Shown here one piece after another: positions 1 to 7,755 of a stretch of DNA of 57,320 bases (positions within the stretch are counted from its first letter, which is position 1; the number at the start of each line of letters is the position of its first letter). Source of the stretch: Loigolactobacillus binensis (lineage in GTDB: Bacteria; Bacillota; Bacilli; Lactobacillales; Lactobacillaceae); contig NZ_BJDN01000019.1 in assembly GCF_005405165.1 (NCBI RefSeq), positions 1 through 57,320 on the forward strand, written 5' to 3'. The notes beneath the pieces were generated by a model that saw only the letters and a list, made by a program, of their open reading frames with translations, had not been told where the DNA came from and did not search any database. The translations under genes and the position numbers were made by a program.

Positions 1-153
1 GGGACTGCTATGCTCAATTGTGTGTAAGTCGTACATGTCGTTCCAAGTTGCTAGACCTTGATTCCAACAATAACGGCGATAATCGCAAAGACTATCGAGG
101 ACTTTCGCCATCTGCCGGTTAGGATAAAGTCTAACCTTTTGTGCCCGCAGCAT
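1..153 (-). CDS. tnpB: TnpB/OrfB of an IS200/IS605-family element, N-terminal part (runs off left edge)
   Basis: Fifty-one codons are visible from an ATG at 153-151, beginning MLRAQKVRLYPNRQ and continuing with LDSLCDYRRYCWNQGLATW. The RLYPN start followed by R-Y-x-x-N-x-x-L-x-x-W is the usual N-terminus of TnpB, the RNA-guided nuclease of IS605-type and IS1341-type elements. The catalytic RuvC part lies outside the window. A GGTGG stretch lies about 10 bases before the ATG. No tnpA is seen upstream on this side, so it could be a tnpB-only element or carry tnpA beyond the edge. Identity is inferred from the N-terminal signature alone. Confidence 0.72.
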   Translation of the reverse strand, partial: MLRAQKVRLYPNRQMAKVLDSLCDYRRYCWNQGLATWNDMYDLHTIEHSSP

Positions 154-352
154 TCGTTGCACCACCAATCAAATCAGCGTTGTTTTTTGTTTCTTCCTTA
201 TACACAGCATATCATCAGATTAAATAATAGTCATGCCGTTCAGCTTCATATTTACTTTTTATGAATAGCGGCTTACTTTTCTATTTATTTCTGCTTTATT
301 ACATATTTTTTCTAATGATTGTTTCCTCCTGAGCAATTGCTCAGGGGCCTTT
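154..352. other. AT-rich stretch upstream of tnpB
   Basis: No convincing gene is seen between the tnpB start and the MerR gene. It should contain the tnpB promoter and the 5' end of the element, but I could not place the element end. A perfect 18-bp palindrome sits at 328-345. Confidence 0.4.
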
Positions 353-355
353 TTA
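328..355 (+). terminator. Palindromic hairpin with U-run, plus orientation
   Basis: CCTGAGC, loop AATT, GCTCAGG form a perfect stem, followed on the plus strand by GGCCTTTTT. It looks like an intrinsic terminator, but no intact plus-strand gene precedes it. It abuts the 3' end of the minus-strand merR gene, and on that strand no U-run follows. It may be left over from a gene removed or interrupted by the IS insertion. Confidence 0.5.
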
Positions 356-775
356 AAATTTGTCTTCCGCTGCGTTTTGTGCAGCATGTTGCTTTTCCAG
401 TTCGCGTAATTCGTTTTCGGAAGCGACTACGTGATCGTAATAATGATCAAGTTTGTAATGCAAATGGTCAATGGCCGACTGGATGTCATCGCGGCGCTCT
501 TCCATTTCCGTTAATTGTTCTTTTAATAAGGCAATTTGTTCTTGATCGTTATCGGCCTGCGAATCGAACAATTCGATGTAGCGGCGGAGATTTTCAATCG
601 TCATGCCGGCCGCGCGCATTTGTTTGACAAAGTTGATGCGGCGAATAATGCGGGCGTCGATCTCCCGATTACCGGATTCACTGCGATCGATGGCGGGGAT
701 CAATAATTCTTTTTCATAATAACGAATCGCAGCGGATGAAACGCCGGTTTGTCTGCTAGCTTCTTTAATGTTCAT
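353..775 (-). CDS. MerR-family transcriptional regulator (paralogue 1)
   Basis: 140 residues. A winged HTH occupies residues 1-70 (MNIKEASRQTGVSSAAIRYYEKE, here split: NIKEASRQTGVSSAAIRYYE is the recognition segment). A long coiled-coil dimerisation helix follows at about 80-130 (KEQLTEMEERRDDIQSAIDH). No conserved cysteines for metal binding are present, so it belongs with the MerR regulators of aldehyde, electrophile or general stress responses. It is divergent from the 943-2916 genes, which carry two near-identical 19-bp-spacer promoters with a CCTTGCA-N5-TGCAAGG dyad; these are its likely targets (inference). Paralogues lie at 6250 and 11717. Confidence 0.9.
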   Translation of the reverse strand: MNIKEASRQTGVSSAAIRYYEKELLIPAIDRSESGNREIDARIIRRINFVKQMRAAGMTIENLRRYIELFDSQADNDQEQIALLKEQLTEMEERRDDIQSAIDHLHYKLDHYYDHVVASENELRELEKQHAAQNAAEDKF

Positions 776-881
776 CTAAACACTTCATTTAAAGTATAAC
801 GCGTTTAGCCGTAATTGGCTGTTTTCAGAATACCACTATGCAGTAACTGTAAGGTAAGTTTTAAAAAATATTAACTAGAGC

Positions 882-912
882 TTGCCTTGCACTTACTGCA
901 AGGGTCTATGCT
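882..912 (+). promoter_or_regulatory. MerR-type promoter/operator, site 1 (19-bp spacer)
   Basis: -35 TTGCCT at 882-887 and -10 TATGCT at 907-912 are separated by exactly 19 bp. The perfect dyad CCTTGCA-CTTAC-TGCAAGG (885-903) fills the spacer. An over-long spacer holding a dyad is the classical MerR activation architecture. It drives the NTF2-like gene at 943. Nearly identical to site 2. Confidence 0.85.
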
Positions 913-942
913 AACACTATTCAATTGAAAGGTGGTCAGAAA

Positions 943-1311
943 ATGACTGAAAAACAAGCGCTGTTGACAATGTATCGCAAGCATAATGAATATATGGTCG
1001 CCGGTGATATTGATCAATTAGGCGCCTTACTGGCGGATGACTTTCATTTAGTTCATATGACCGGGATGGTGCAAAGTAAGCAAAAATGGCTCAGTGAGAT
1101 CAAAAGCGGGCAAATGCATTATTTTTCGTCAACCGAAGAACAGGTGACCGTCACTGAATTAACTGCGACTCACGCCATTTTAGTTGGCCAAAGTCAAGTT
1201 GATGCTCGTATCCACGGTTCACGCAATACGTGGCCGCTCCAGTTAACGCTACAGCTCAGTATGCTTGATGGTCACTGGCTGATTAGGCATATTGATGCCA
1301 GTATGTATTGA
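943..1311 (+). CDS. NTF2-like / SnoaL-like (DUF4440-type) protein
   Basis: 122 residues from ATG 943, which follows AAAGGTGG at good spacing. It is a single small alpha+beta domain typical of the nuclear-transport-factor-2-like fold: an N-terminal helix (LLTMYRKHNEYMVAGDIDQL), then LLADDFHLVHMTG and the strand pair WPLQLTLQLSMLDGHWLIRH. Such stand-alone domains are small-molecule binding proteins or isomerase-like enzymes of unknown substrate. It is the first gene behind MerR site 1 and is followed closely by the acetyltransferase at 1331, so the two are probably co-transcribed. Confidence 0.75.
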   Translation: MTEKQALLTMYRKHNEYMVAGDIDQLGALLADDFHLVHMTGMVQSKQKWLSEIKSGQMHYFSSTEEQVTVTELTATHAILVGQSQVDARIHGSRNTWPLQLTLQLSMLDGHWLIRHIDASMY

Positions 1312-1330
1312 TAAAAAAGGAGACTTGAAT

Positions 1331-1888
1331 TTGAGTGTTTTTGCAGATTTACAAAATGGTAAAACTTATGATATTCGTGATGAAAATTATCAAAAAGAAG
1401 TTCACGGCGAAATTGATCGTTGTGATCATATCTGCTTTGAGATCAATAATACCGATCCGGCCAATAAAGCACAGTTGGTCGATCTAGAAAATGAATTATT
1501 AGCCGGGCAAATGCAAGCCGGCACCTATTTTACGCCACCCATGCAGATCGATTGTGCTAATAGTGTTCATTTAGGCAAAAATGTTTACGCCAATCACAGT
1601 CTGACCATGATGTCATTAGGTGGAATCACCATTGATGACGGAGTTATGCTCGGCCCCGGGGTAGGCTTATTTACCGTCAATCACGAGCCCAAAAATATTC
1701 GCGTCGTTAAAACTAGCGCGATCCATATTAAAAAGAATGCTTGGCTCGGCGCGCGGGTCAGTGTACTACCTGGTGTGACCATTGGTGAGAATGCCATCAT
1801 TGGGACCGGTGCTGTTGTGACCAAAGATATTCCGGCCAACAGTCTTGCGGTGGGCACGCCGGCTAAGGTGATCAAGCAGCTTGATTGA
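1331..1888 (+). CDS. Maltose O-acetyltransferase-like hexapeptide-repeat transferase
   Basis: 185 residues from TTG 1331 (AAGGAG eight bases upstream; the protein then begins SVFADLQNGKTYD, matching the family start). An N-terminal helical Mac domain is followed by left-handed beta-helix hexapeptide repeats (GVMLGPGVGLFTVNH, GARVSVLPGVTIGENAIIGT, GAVVTKDIPANSLAVG). The catalytic His lies in the FTVNHEP segment. Acetyl-CoA-dependent sugar or related O-acetylation is expected; the substrate cannot be deduced. It is in the site-1 operon. Two other Maa-type genes occur at 39318 and 46871. Confidence 0.85.
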   Translation: MSVFADLQNGKTYDIRDENYQKEVHGEIDRCDHICFEINNTDPANKAQLVDLENELLAGQMQAGTYFTPPMQIDCANSVHLGKNVYANHSLTMMSLGGITIDDGVMLGPGVGLFTVNHEPKNIRVVKTSAIHIKKNAWLGARVSVLPGVTIGENAIIGTGAVVTKDIPANSLAVGTPAKVIKQLD

Positions 1889-1902
1889 AAGGGTGTTTTT
1901 AA

Positions 1903-2247
1903 ATGAAACTTACATTTAATGAACAAGAATATCCGCTGCGGTTGACAGATAATCGGACTAGTACGGCGCTATAAACCCCGTTGCCCCAAACCTTAACGTT
2001 GCAACGCCGCGGTGACATTGAATATTACGCAAAATTATCACAGCAATCGGAAACTGCCGGTATCGCGACAACCGCGCAGATCCATGCCGGTGGTTTATAT
2101 TATTATCAAGCTTGGAATGTGTTGTCTTTTCAGTTACAGGACGCGGACATTACACCGTTTAAAATGATTTATCTAGGCGAATTGAATGCAGCGTTAATCA
2201 AAGCGTTACAGGTCACAAAACCAGAATTCACGGCTAAATTAATTTAA
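1903..2247 (+). pseudogene. Cyclophilin-like protein, broken by an in-frame TAA
   Basis: From ATG 1903 the frame reads MKLTFNEQEYPLRLTDN then TSTAL, TAA (1972-1974), then TPLPQTLTLQRRGDIEYYAKL. The frame stays open to a TAA at 2245. The pieces together match the small cyclophilin-like proteins of Firmicutes (L-P-T-L-T-L core, then the GDIxYYxxWN.L and MIYLGEL motifs). One nonsense codon in an otherwise intact frame marks a recent pseudogene, barring readthrough or a sequencing error. It lies at the end of the site-1 operon. Confidence 0.75.
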
Positions 2248-2250
2248 AGC

Positions 2251-2281
2251 TTGCCTTGCAGTTACTGCAAGGGTCTATAGT
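2251..2281 (+). promoter_or_regulatory. MerR-type promoter/operator, site 2 (19-bp spacer)
   Basis: -35 TTGCCT at 2251-2256 and -10 TATAGT at 2276-2281, 19 bp apart. The dyad CCTTGCA-GTTAC-TGCAAGG lies at 2254-2272, differing from site 1 only in the central bases. It fronts the NmrA-like gene at 2311. Confidence 0.85.
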
Positions 2282-2310
2282 GAAGTTAAATATTTTTAGG
2301 GGGTTACAAC

Positions 2311-2916
2311 ATGACAAATGTATTGATCATCGGTGCCACTGGTACAGTAGGTAGCACGACGCGGCGTTATTTCTTAGATCACACCACCGACCAATTAACT
2401 TTAATGGCGCGCAATACACGCCGTTTAGGCAGTTTAGATGCTGAGCGTGAACGGGCGATCACTGGCAGTGTCACGGATCAAGCCGCATTACGGACAGCGC
2501 TAAAGGGCCAGGATGTTGTTTTCGCTGCTTTGAGCGGCAACTTGAAGGCCATGGCCCAATCATTGGTTGCCGCAATGACTGCAGCCGAAGTTAAACGGCT
2601 CTTATTTATCACGTCGATGGGGATCTATAATGAAATTCCCGCAACAATTGGGGCCGCCGGTAATTTGGCTTCTAATCCCGTTTTGCAAACTTATCGTGAT
2701 GCCGCCGACGTGATCGAAGCTTCGGATTTAAATTACACGATCATTCGGCCGGGTTGGTTCGATCAGGGCAACGATACGGACTATCAAGTGACCCATAAAG
2801 GTGAACCCTTCGGCGGCCATGATGTTTCTGTGATCAGTATTGCTGATCTCGTCACCCGGTTGGCGCACGATCCGCAGTTAGCTGCACGTGATAGTTTAGG
2901 CATCAATCGTAAATAA
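2311..2916 (+). CDS. NmrA-like NAD(P)-binding protein (atypical SDR), paralogue 1
   Basis: 201 residues. The Rossmann start is VLIIGATGTVGSTTRRYF, with an intact GxxGxxG, and the family motifs RLLFITSMGIYNE and NYTIIRPGWF follow. These atypical SDRs act as NAD(P)H-dependent reductases or redox sensors of quinones and aldehydes. It lacks a clear YxxxK catalytic pair. It has its own MerR promoter (site 2) and is followed by the alcohol dehydrogenase at 3073. Paralogues at 5599 and 11043 each sit directly before a merR gene. Confidence 0.87.
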   Translation: MTNVLIIGATGTVGSTTRRYFLDHTTDQLTLMARNTRRLGSLDAERERAITGSVTDQAALRTALKGQDVVFAALSGNLKAMAQSLVAAMTAAEVKRLLFITSMGIYNEIPATIGAAGNLASNPVLQTYRDAADVIEASDLNYTIIRPGWFDQGNDTDYQVTHKGEPFGGHDVSVISIADLVTRLAHDPQLAARDSLGINRK

Positions 2917-3072
2917 GGTCAATAACAAACAACTTTAGTTATTTTTGTGCTAAATTAAAAGTGTGGTAACTTGTTTTTGCGTGGCTTTTGGTCCGCTGCG
3001 CCAAATTATTAGTAAATTGGAAAGGAATTGAACGCCGCGTATGGCTATGCGGTCGTTCTAGGTATATTATTT

Positions 3073-4119
3073 ATGAAATCTGCAATTTTTGAAAAAGCCG
3101 GTTTGGTCACCGTCCAAGAGGCGGCTAAACCAAGTTTACAAGCGGCTGATGATGTGATCATAAAAGTCGTGCGTGCCTGTGTCTGTGGGTCTGATCTGTG
3201 GGCGTATGCGCACGGTGACAATAAGAAACCACATTCAATTAATGACGGTCATGAGGCCATCGGGATCGTTGAAGAAATCGGTTCCGCCATTACCACGGTG
3301 AAACCAGGCGACTTTGTGATCGCGCCATTTACTCACGGTTGTGGCGAATGTGCTGCCTGTCTGGCCGGCTTTGATGGCACTTGTGATCGTCATCAAGGCG
3401 CGACTAACTGGTCGAATGGTTTCCAATCAGAATATATTCGCTTCCAGTATGCCAACTGGGCGCTGGTCAAAGTGCCTGGTCAACCCGGTGATTACACCGA
3501 AGGCATGATCAAATCATTGACCACTTTAGCTGACGTGATGCCAACTGGTTACCATGCGGCGCGGTGTGCTGATGTGCAAAAAGGCGATAAAGTCGTGGTC
3601 ATCGGTGACGGTGCCGTTGGTCAGTGTGCGGTGATCGCGGCGAAAATGCGTGGTGCCGCGCAAATCGTTTTGATGAGTCGGCATGAAGATCGCCAACAAA
3701 TGGCGTTACAGTCCGGCGCGACCGCGGTCGTCGCTGAACGTGGGGCCGAAGGAATCGCTAAAGTACGAGAAATTCTTGGTGGCGGCGCCGATGCTGCGCT
3801 GGAATGTGTCGGCACGGAGGCTGCGATTGACCAAGCGCTGGGCGTACTGCACAATGGCGGTCGCATCGGTTATGTCGGTGTGCCCCATTATAATAATCAT
3901 GCCCTAGGTTCAACCTTTGCCCAGAATATTTCCGTCGCCGGCGGTTCCGCTTCGGTGACAACTTACGACAAACAATTTTTGCTTAAAGCGGTTCTGGAGG
4001 GCAACATTAACCCGGGTCGTGTCTTTACCGCAACCTATAACTTGAGTGATATCAACCAAGCTTACCAAGACATGCAAGCGCGGAAAACGATTAAATCGAT
4101 GGTGGTTGTCGCTGACTAG
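3073..4119 (+). CDS. Zinc-dependent medium-chain alcohol dehydrogenase
   Basis: 348 residues from ATG 3073 (MKSAIFEKAG, the usual family start; a TTG at 3028 is also in frame). Catalytic zinc ligands are seen in CVCGSD and GHEAIG; structural-zinc cysteines in CGECAACLAGFDGTC. The Rossmann motif GDGAVGQCAV is followed by SRHEDR, whose basic residues after the beta-strand favour NADP(H). It probably reduces aldehydes within the MerR-controlled detoxification set. It ends in a strong terminator at 4181. The substrate is not deducible. Confidence 0.88.
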   Translation: MKSAIFEKAGLVTVQEAAKPSLQAADDVIIKVVRACVCGSDLWAYAHGDNKKPHSINDGHEAIGIVEEIGSAITTVKPGDFVIAPFTHGCGECAACLAGFDGTCDRHQGATNWSNGFQSEYIRFQYANWALVKVPGQPGDYTEGMIKSLTTLADVMPTGYHAARCADVQKGDKVVVIGDGAVGQCAVIAAKMRGAAQIVLMSRHEDRQQMALQSGATAVVAERGAEGIAKVREILGGGADAALECVGTEAAIDQALGVLHNGGRIGYVGVPHYNNHALGSTFAQNISVAGGSASVTTYDKQFLLKAVLEGNINPGRVFTATYNLSDINQAYQDMQARKTIKSMVVVAD

Positions 4120-4180
4120 GTTTATGTTATGGCTTAACTAAAGCAGCGCAACAATTAAAGTTAAAAATAGGCATTGAAAT

Positions 4181-4222
4181 AACCCCCTGGTGTTGGACTG
4201 AAATCTAACGCCGGGGGTTTTA
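4181..4222 (+). terminator. Intrinsic terminator after alcohol dehydrogenase
   Basis: AACCCCCTGGTGTT pairs with AACGCCGGGGGTT around a short loop and is followed by TTTTAC. Confidence 0.85.
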
Positions 4223-4307
4223 CTATGACCAAATATACGAAGCAATTTAAATTTTAGGTTATTCAAGATTGTCTACCTCTGCTTGCCAAGGCGAATTTAA
4301 AAAAGAC

Positions 4308-4338
4308 TTGCCTTGGTCTGAACTTCATAGTTTATGCT
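4308..4338 (+). promoter_or_regulatory. MerR-type promoter/operator, site 3 (19-bp spacer)
   Basis: -35 TTGCCT (4308-4313) and -10 TATGCT (4333-4338), 19 bp apart. The spacer TGGTCTGAACTTCATAGTT resembles site 4 (TGGTGTGCACTTCATGGTT), defining a second operator subtype. It drives the esterase gene at 4372. Confidence 0.8.
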
Positions 4339-4371
4339 GAGCAAGAATTAAAAATTCTGGAGGTGGATCAG

Positions 4372-5385
4372 ATGAGCAAAAAACTTGGGCTACTGGTGCT
4401 CAGCCTTATTGTTGGCATTGGGTTAACCAGTAGTGGGTTACTTTTTGCAATGCAACCCACACAGCCTGTCACTGCTGCCAGTACCAAACTTGATCGGAGA
4501 CTTAAAATGAAAAAAATGCCTAAACATTATCGGCAATTAGCGGCTGATTCGCAACGTGGCCGAGTTGAACAAATCACTTACCAGACGACTTACCGTAATA
4601 AAACTTATCAAAAAAAGGCCTTAGTCTATTTGCCAGCGGGTTATGCAACTAATGCAACCAAGCGTTACGATATTTTGTATTTGTTACACGGGGCGACGAT
4701 GAGTGAAACTAGTTTTCTCGGTCATACTGGAACTGATTCAACCAGTCGCTTTAAAACATTATTGGACCATGAAATTGCGGCGTGCAAAATGAAGCCAACC
4801 ATCGTGGTGACGCCAACTTATTATCCTGACGATCGTTTTGTTACCAGTGACTATGAACGCGATGATCCGTTGAACTTGGCGTTTGCCCGCAATGAGTTGC
4901 CTAATGATCTACTGCCAGTCGTTGAAAAGCAATATCGAACTTATGCCCGCGCAACTGATAAAAAAGGGTTAGCAGCAGCCCGGCGCCATCGTGCTTTTGG
5001 TGGTTTTTCCATGGGCGCGATCACGACTTGGTACGTTTTTGAACATGATTTGAACTTGTTTAAATATTATGTACCGATGGCTGGTGACAGTTGGACGGTG
5101 GCAGCCAATGGTGGGGGAATTGCGCCTAGCAAAACGGCGACTAAATTGGCGCGTCAAATGCAACGTCGTGATTATCAGACCACTGATTTTCGCATCTTAG
5201 CCTCTGTTGGCGGCGCTGATGGCACCAGTGGCTCAATGGCACCGCAGATCAGGCAAATGCGCCAGCACCCACAACAATTTACTGATCAGAATTTACTTTA
5301 TAGTATCGATGCCGGTGGTGGTCATGATCTGACCTCGGCGGCTAACCAAGCGTATAACGCCTTTACCCAGCTTTTCAGAAAATAA
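4372..5385 (+). CDS. Secreted alpha/beta-hydrolase, esterase D/feruloyl-esterase type
   Basis: 337 residues from ATG 4372 (GGAGGTGG upstream). The N-terminal signal peptide is K-K, then LGLLVLSLIVGIGLTSSGLL, then an A-x-A-like site near TAAS. The catalytic domain has LYLLHGATMSE (oxyanion region), the nucleophile elbow GGFSMG and a late GGGHD histidine, as in PF00756 esterases acting on feruloyl, cinnamoyl or S-formylglutathione esters. It should act outside the membrane. It is controlled by MerR site 3, unusual for a regulon otherwise made of cytosolic oxidoreductases. Confidence 0.85.
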   Translation: MSKKLGLLVLSLIVGIGLTSSGLLFAMQPTQPVTAASTKLDRRLKMKKMPKHYRQLAADSQRGRVEQITYQTTYRNKTYQKKALVYLPAGYATNATKRYDILYLLHGATMSETSFLGHTGTDSTSRFKTLLDHEIAACKMKPTIVVTPTYYPDDRFVTSDYERDDPLNLAFARNELPNDLLPVVEKQYRTYARATDKKGLAAARRHRAFGGFSMGAITTWYVFEHDLNLFKYYVPMAGDSWTVAANGGGIAPSKTATKLARQMQRRDYQTTDFRILASVGGADGTSGSMAPQIRQMRQHPQQFTDQNLLYSIDAGGGHDLTSAANQAYNAFTQLFRK

Positions 5386-5530
5386 TTAAAAAAGTGCTGG
5401 AACCGGGTACCCTATTTTATAATAAGGCGCGTCAAGCGGGGATGCTTACTTATGAAAACAAGAAATATCGTCCTTATCGTTGCCTTTATCGCCGGCTACG
5501 GAAAAATTTACTAAATCTAAGCCAAAATAC

Positions 5531-5561
5531 TTGCCCTGGTGTGCACTTCATGGTTTATGCT
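5531..5561 (+). promoter_or_regulatory. MerR-type promoter/operator, site 4 (19-bp spacer)
   Basis: -35 TTGCCC (5531-5536) and -10 TATGCT (5556-5561) with a 19-bp spacer of the same subtype as site 3. It drives the NmrA-merR pair at 5599-6681, so merR 6250 would be autoregulated. Confidence 0.82.
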
Positions 5562-5598
5562 AAGAATGATCAATTAGTTAATACAGGGAGGCAATAAA

Positions 5599-6237
5599 AT
5601 GCGGGTAATGATTTTAGGTGCTGCCGGACAGATCGGCCGCATGGTGACCGCTGATTTACTGGCGCAGACTGATTTTGATTTAACTTTGTATGGCCGAAAT
5701 GTGCGTTCGCGGTTGGCGGATACGGCTAGTTCACGGGTAAAATTGGTTGATGGCACTTTTGAAGATGTGGCGACGATCAAAGCCAATTTAGCTGACGTTG
5801 ATGCGGTTTATCTCAGCTTTGTTGCCGGTGACGATATTATTGTGCCATTATTAAAAGTGCTGAAAGAAGCAGGGATCAAGCGGTTTATTGCTGCTAATAT
5901 TCCTGATCTATACCAAGAAGTGACCGGTAAATTTCAGAAATGGTATCGGGCTAATACTGGTTTGATCTGGCAGACTAATTTACGGACGGCTGCCGATCTG
6001 ATCGAGGCCAGTGATCTGGACTACATTATTTTGCGGATCACTTGGTTATATAATCAAGCGAATAATACCGCCGTGCATGTCACCCGCAAAGGTGAACCAT
6101 TTACTGAAGCACAAGTGACTCGGCAAGCGGTGGCGCAATTTGTGACCGACCTATTGACTGGTAAAGCCGATTATCATCGTGAAAATCTTGGCTTAGGTGA
6201 ACCGGGCACCGCTTATACGAAACCAAGTTTCTATTAA
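5599..6237 (+). CDS. NmrA-like NAD(P)-binding protein, paralogue 2
   Basis: 212 residues, ATG after GGGAGG. The Rossmann motif is MILGAAGQIGRMVTADLL (GxxGxxG intact) and the protein has the family segments IKRFIAANIPDLYQE and LDYIILRITWLYN. It is paralogous to the proteins at 2311 and 11043. The merR gene at 6250 follows 12 bases downstream, so the two form one transcript from MerR site 4. A redox or aldehyde-linked reductase or sensor role is inferred. Confidence 0.87.
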   Translation: MRVMILGAAGQIGRMVTADLLAQTDFDLTLYGRNVRSRLADTASSRVKLVDGTFEDVATIKANLADVDAVYLSFVAGDDIIVPLLKVLKEAGIKRFIAANIPDLYQEVTGKFQKWYRANTGLIWQTNLRTAADLIEASDLDYIILRITWLYNQANNTAVHVTRKGEPFTEAQVTRQAVAQFVTDLLTGKADYHRENLGLGEPGTAYTKPSFY

Positions 6238-6249
6238 GGAGTAAATTCA

Positions 6250-6681
6250 ATGAACAGTAAAAAAGTCGCTGAAATTTTAGATGTTTCCGTGGATACGTTG
6301 CGTTATTACGAACGAGTAGGGGTGATCCCGCCAGTCACGCGTGATAAAAATGGTTACCGCAATTATCAGAATAATGATCTCAATTGGATCTTCTTGGCTA
6401 AAAGTTTGCGCAATGCTGGGATGTCAGTTGAATCGATGATCGAATTTGCTACGCTGGCCCAATCTAGTGGTGATGTGTCCGCTGCGCAAAAAGAAGTTTT
6501 GCACGAACAACTGGCTCAGTTGGATCAGAAATTTGCCGAATTAGAGAAAACCCGTAATTTATTGGAATACAAAATTGAAACTTATGATGATCATTTAGCA
6601 AAGTTTAAGGCTGGTGAAATGACCGCGGACAACGCAGATAAATTATGGCAAATGCCGAAATTTAATCCCAGTGCAAAATAA
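6250..6681 (+). CDS. MerR-family transcriptional regulator (paralogue 2)
   Basis: 143 residues. The N-terminal winged HTH (KKVAEILDVSVDTLRYYERV, then GVIPPVTRDKNGYRNY) is followed by the N-D-L-N-W-I helix typical of the AdhR/YhdM-like MerR group and a coiled coil at about 85-120. There is no cysteine in the protein, so no metal or thiol sensing through Cys. It is co-transcribed with NmrA 5599 and flanked by sites 3, 4 and 5, which it probably controls. It closely resembles the regulator at 11717. Confidence 0.92.
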   Translation: MNSKKVAEILDVSVDTLRYYERVGVIPPVTRDKNGYRNYQNNDLNWIFLAKSLRNAGMSVESMIEFATLAQSSGDVSAAQKEVLHEQLAQLDQKFAELEKTRNLLEYKIETYDDHLAKFKAGEMTADNADKLWQMPKFNPSAK

Positions 6682-6694
6682 ATTAAAAAAAGCC

Positions 6695-6725
6695 TTGCTC
6701 TGGAGCCCACTCCATGGTTTAGACT
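6695..6725 (+). promoter_or_regulatory. MerR-type promoter/operator, site 5 (19-bp spacer)
   Basis: -35 TTGCTC (6695-6700) and -10 TAGACT (6720-6725), 19 bp apart. The spacer contains the dyad TGGAG-CCCA-CTCCA. It drives the aldo/keto reductase at 6770. Confidence 0.82.
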
Positions 6726-6766
6726 GTGTCTGGTAATCAAATCAATCAATGAAATGGAGATCTTAA

Positions 6767-7621
<855 letters not shown>

Positions 7622-7632
7622 GTTTTACCATC

Positions 7633-7669
7633 TGACTGCACTGTGTATAAAATCATGGTGCAGTTTTTT
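7633..7669 (+). terminator. Intrinsic terminator after aldo/keto reductase
   Basis: CTGCAC...GTGCAG stem followed by TTTTTTG. Confidence 0.7.
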
Positions 7670-7755
7670 GTGGTCAAAGTTCACTGTGCTGTTTTTCTGC
7701 CGGCCCGCCGTATATACTAGAGTTACTGAAAATCATGTTATAGGAGTTGGCCATC

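Noticed and set aside
58..264. Plus-strand open frame over the left edge.
   Set aside because: It is antisense to the TnpB start, lacks a ribosome binding site and has no protein-like composition.
3028..3072. Upstream TTG start extending the alcohol dehydrogenase by 15 residues.
   Set aside because: The extra residues do not match the family, whose proteins begin at the MKSAIFEK position.
5452..5514. 20-residue ORF MKTRNIVLIVAFIAGYGKIY between the esterase and NmrA genes.
   Set aside because: It has only a weak GGGGA before it and ends within the leader of site 4; probably chance or a remnant.
5394..5597. Open frame across the esterase-NmrA intergenic region.
   Set aside because: It runs through promoter site 4 with no family match and no credible start.
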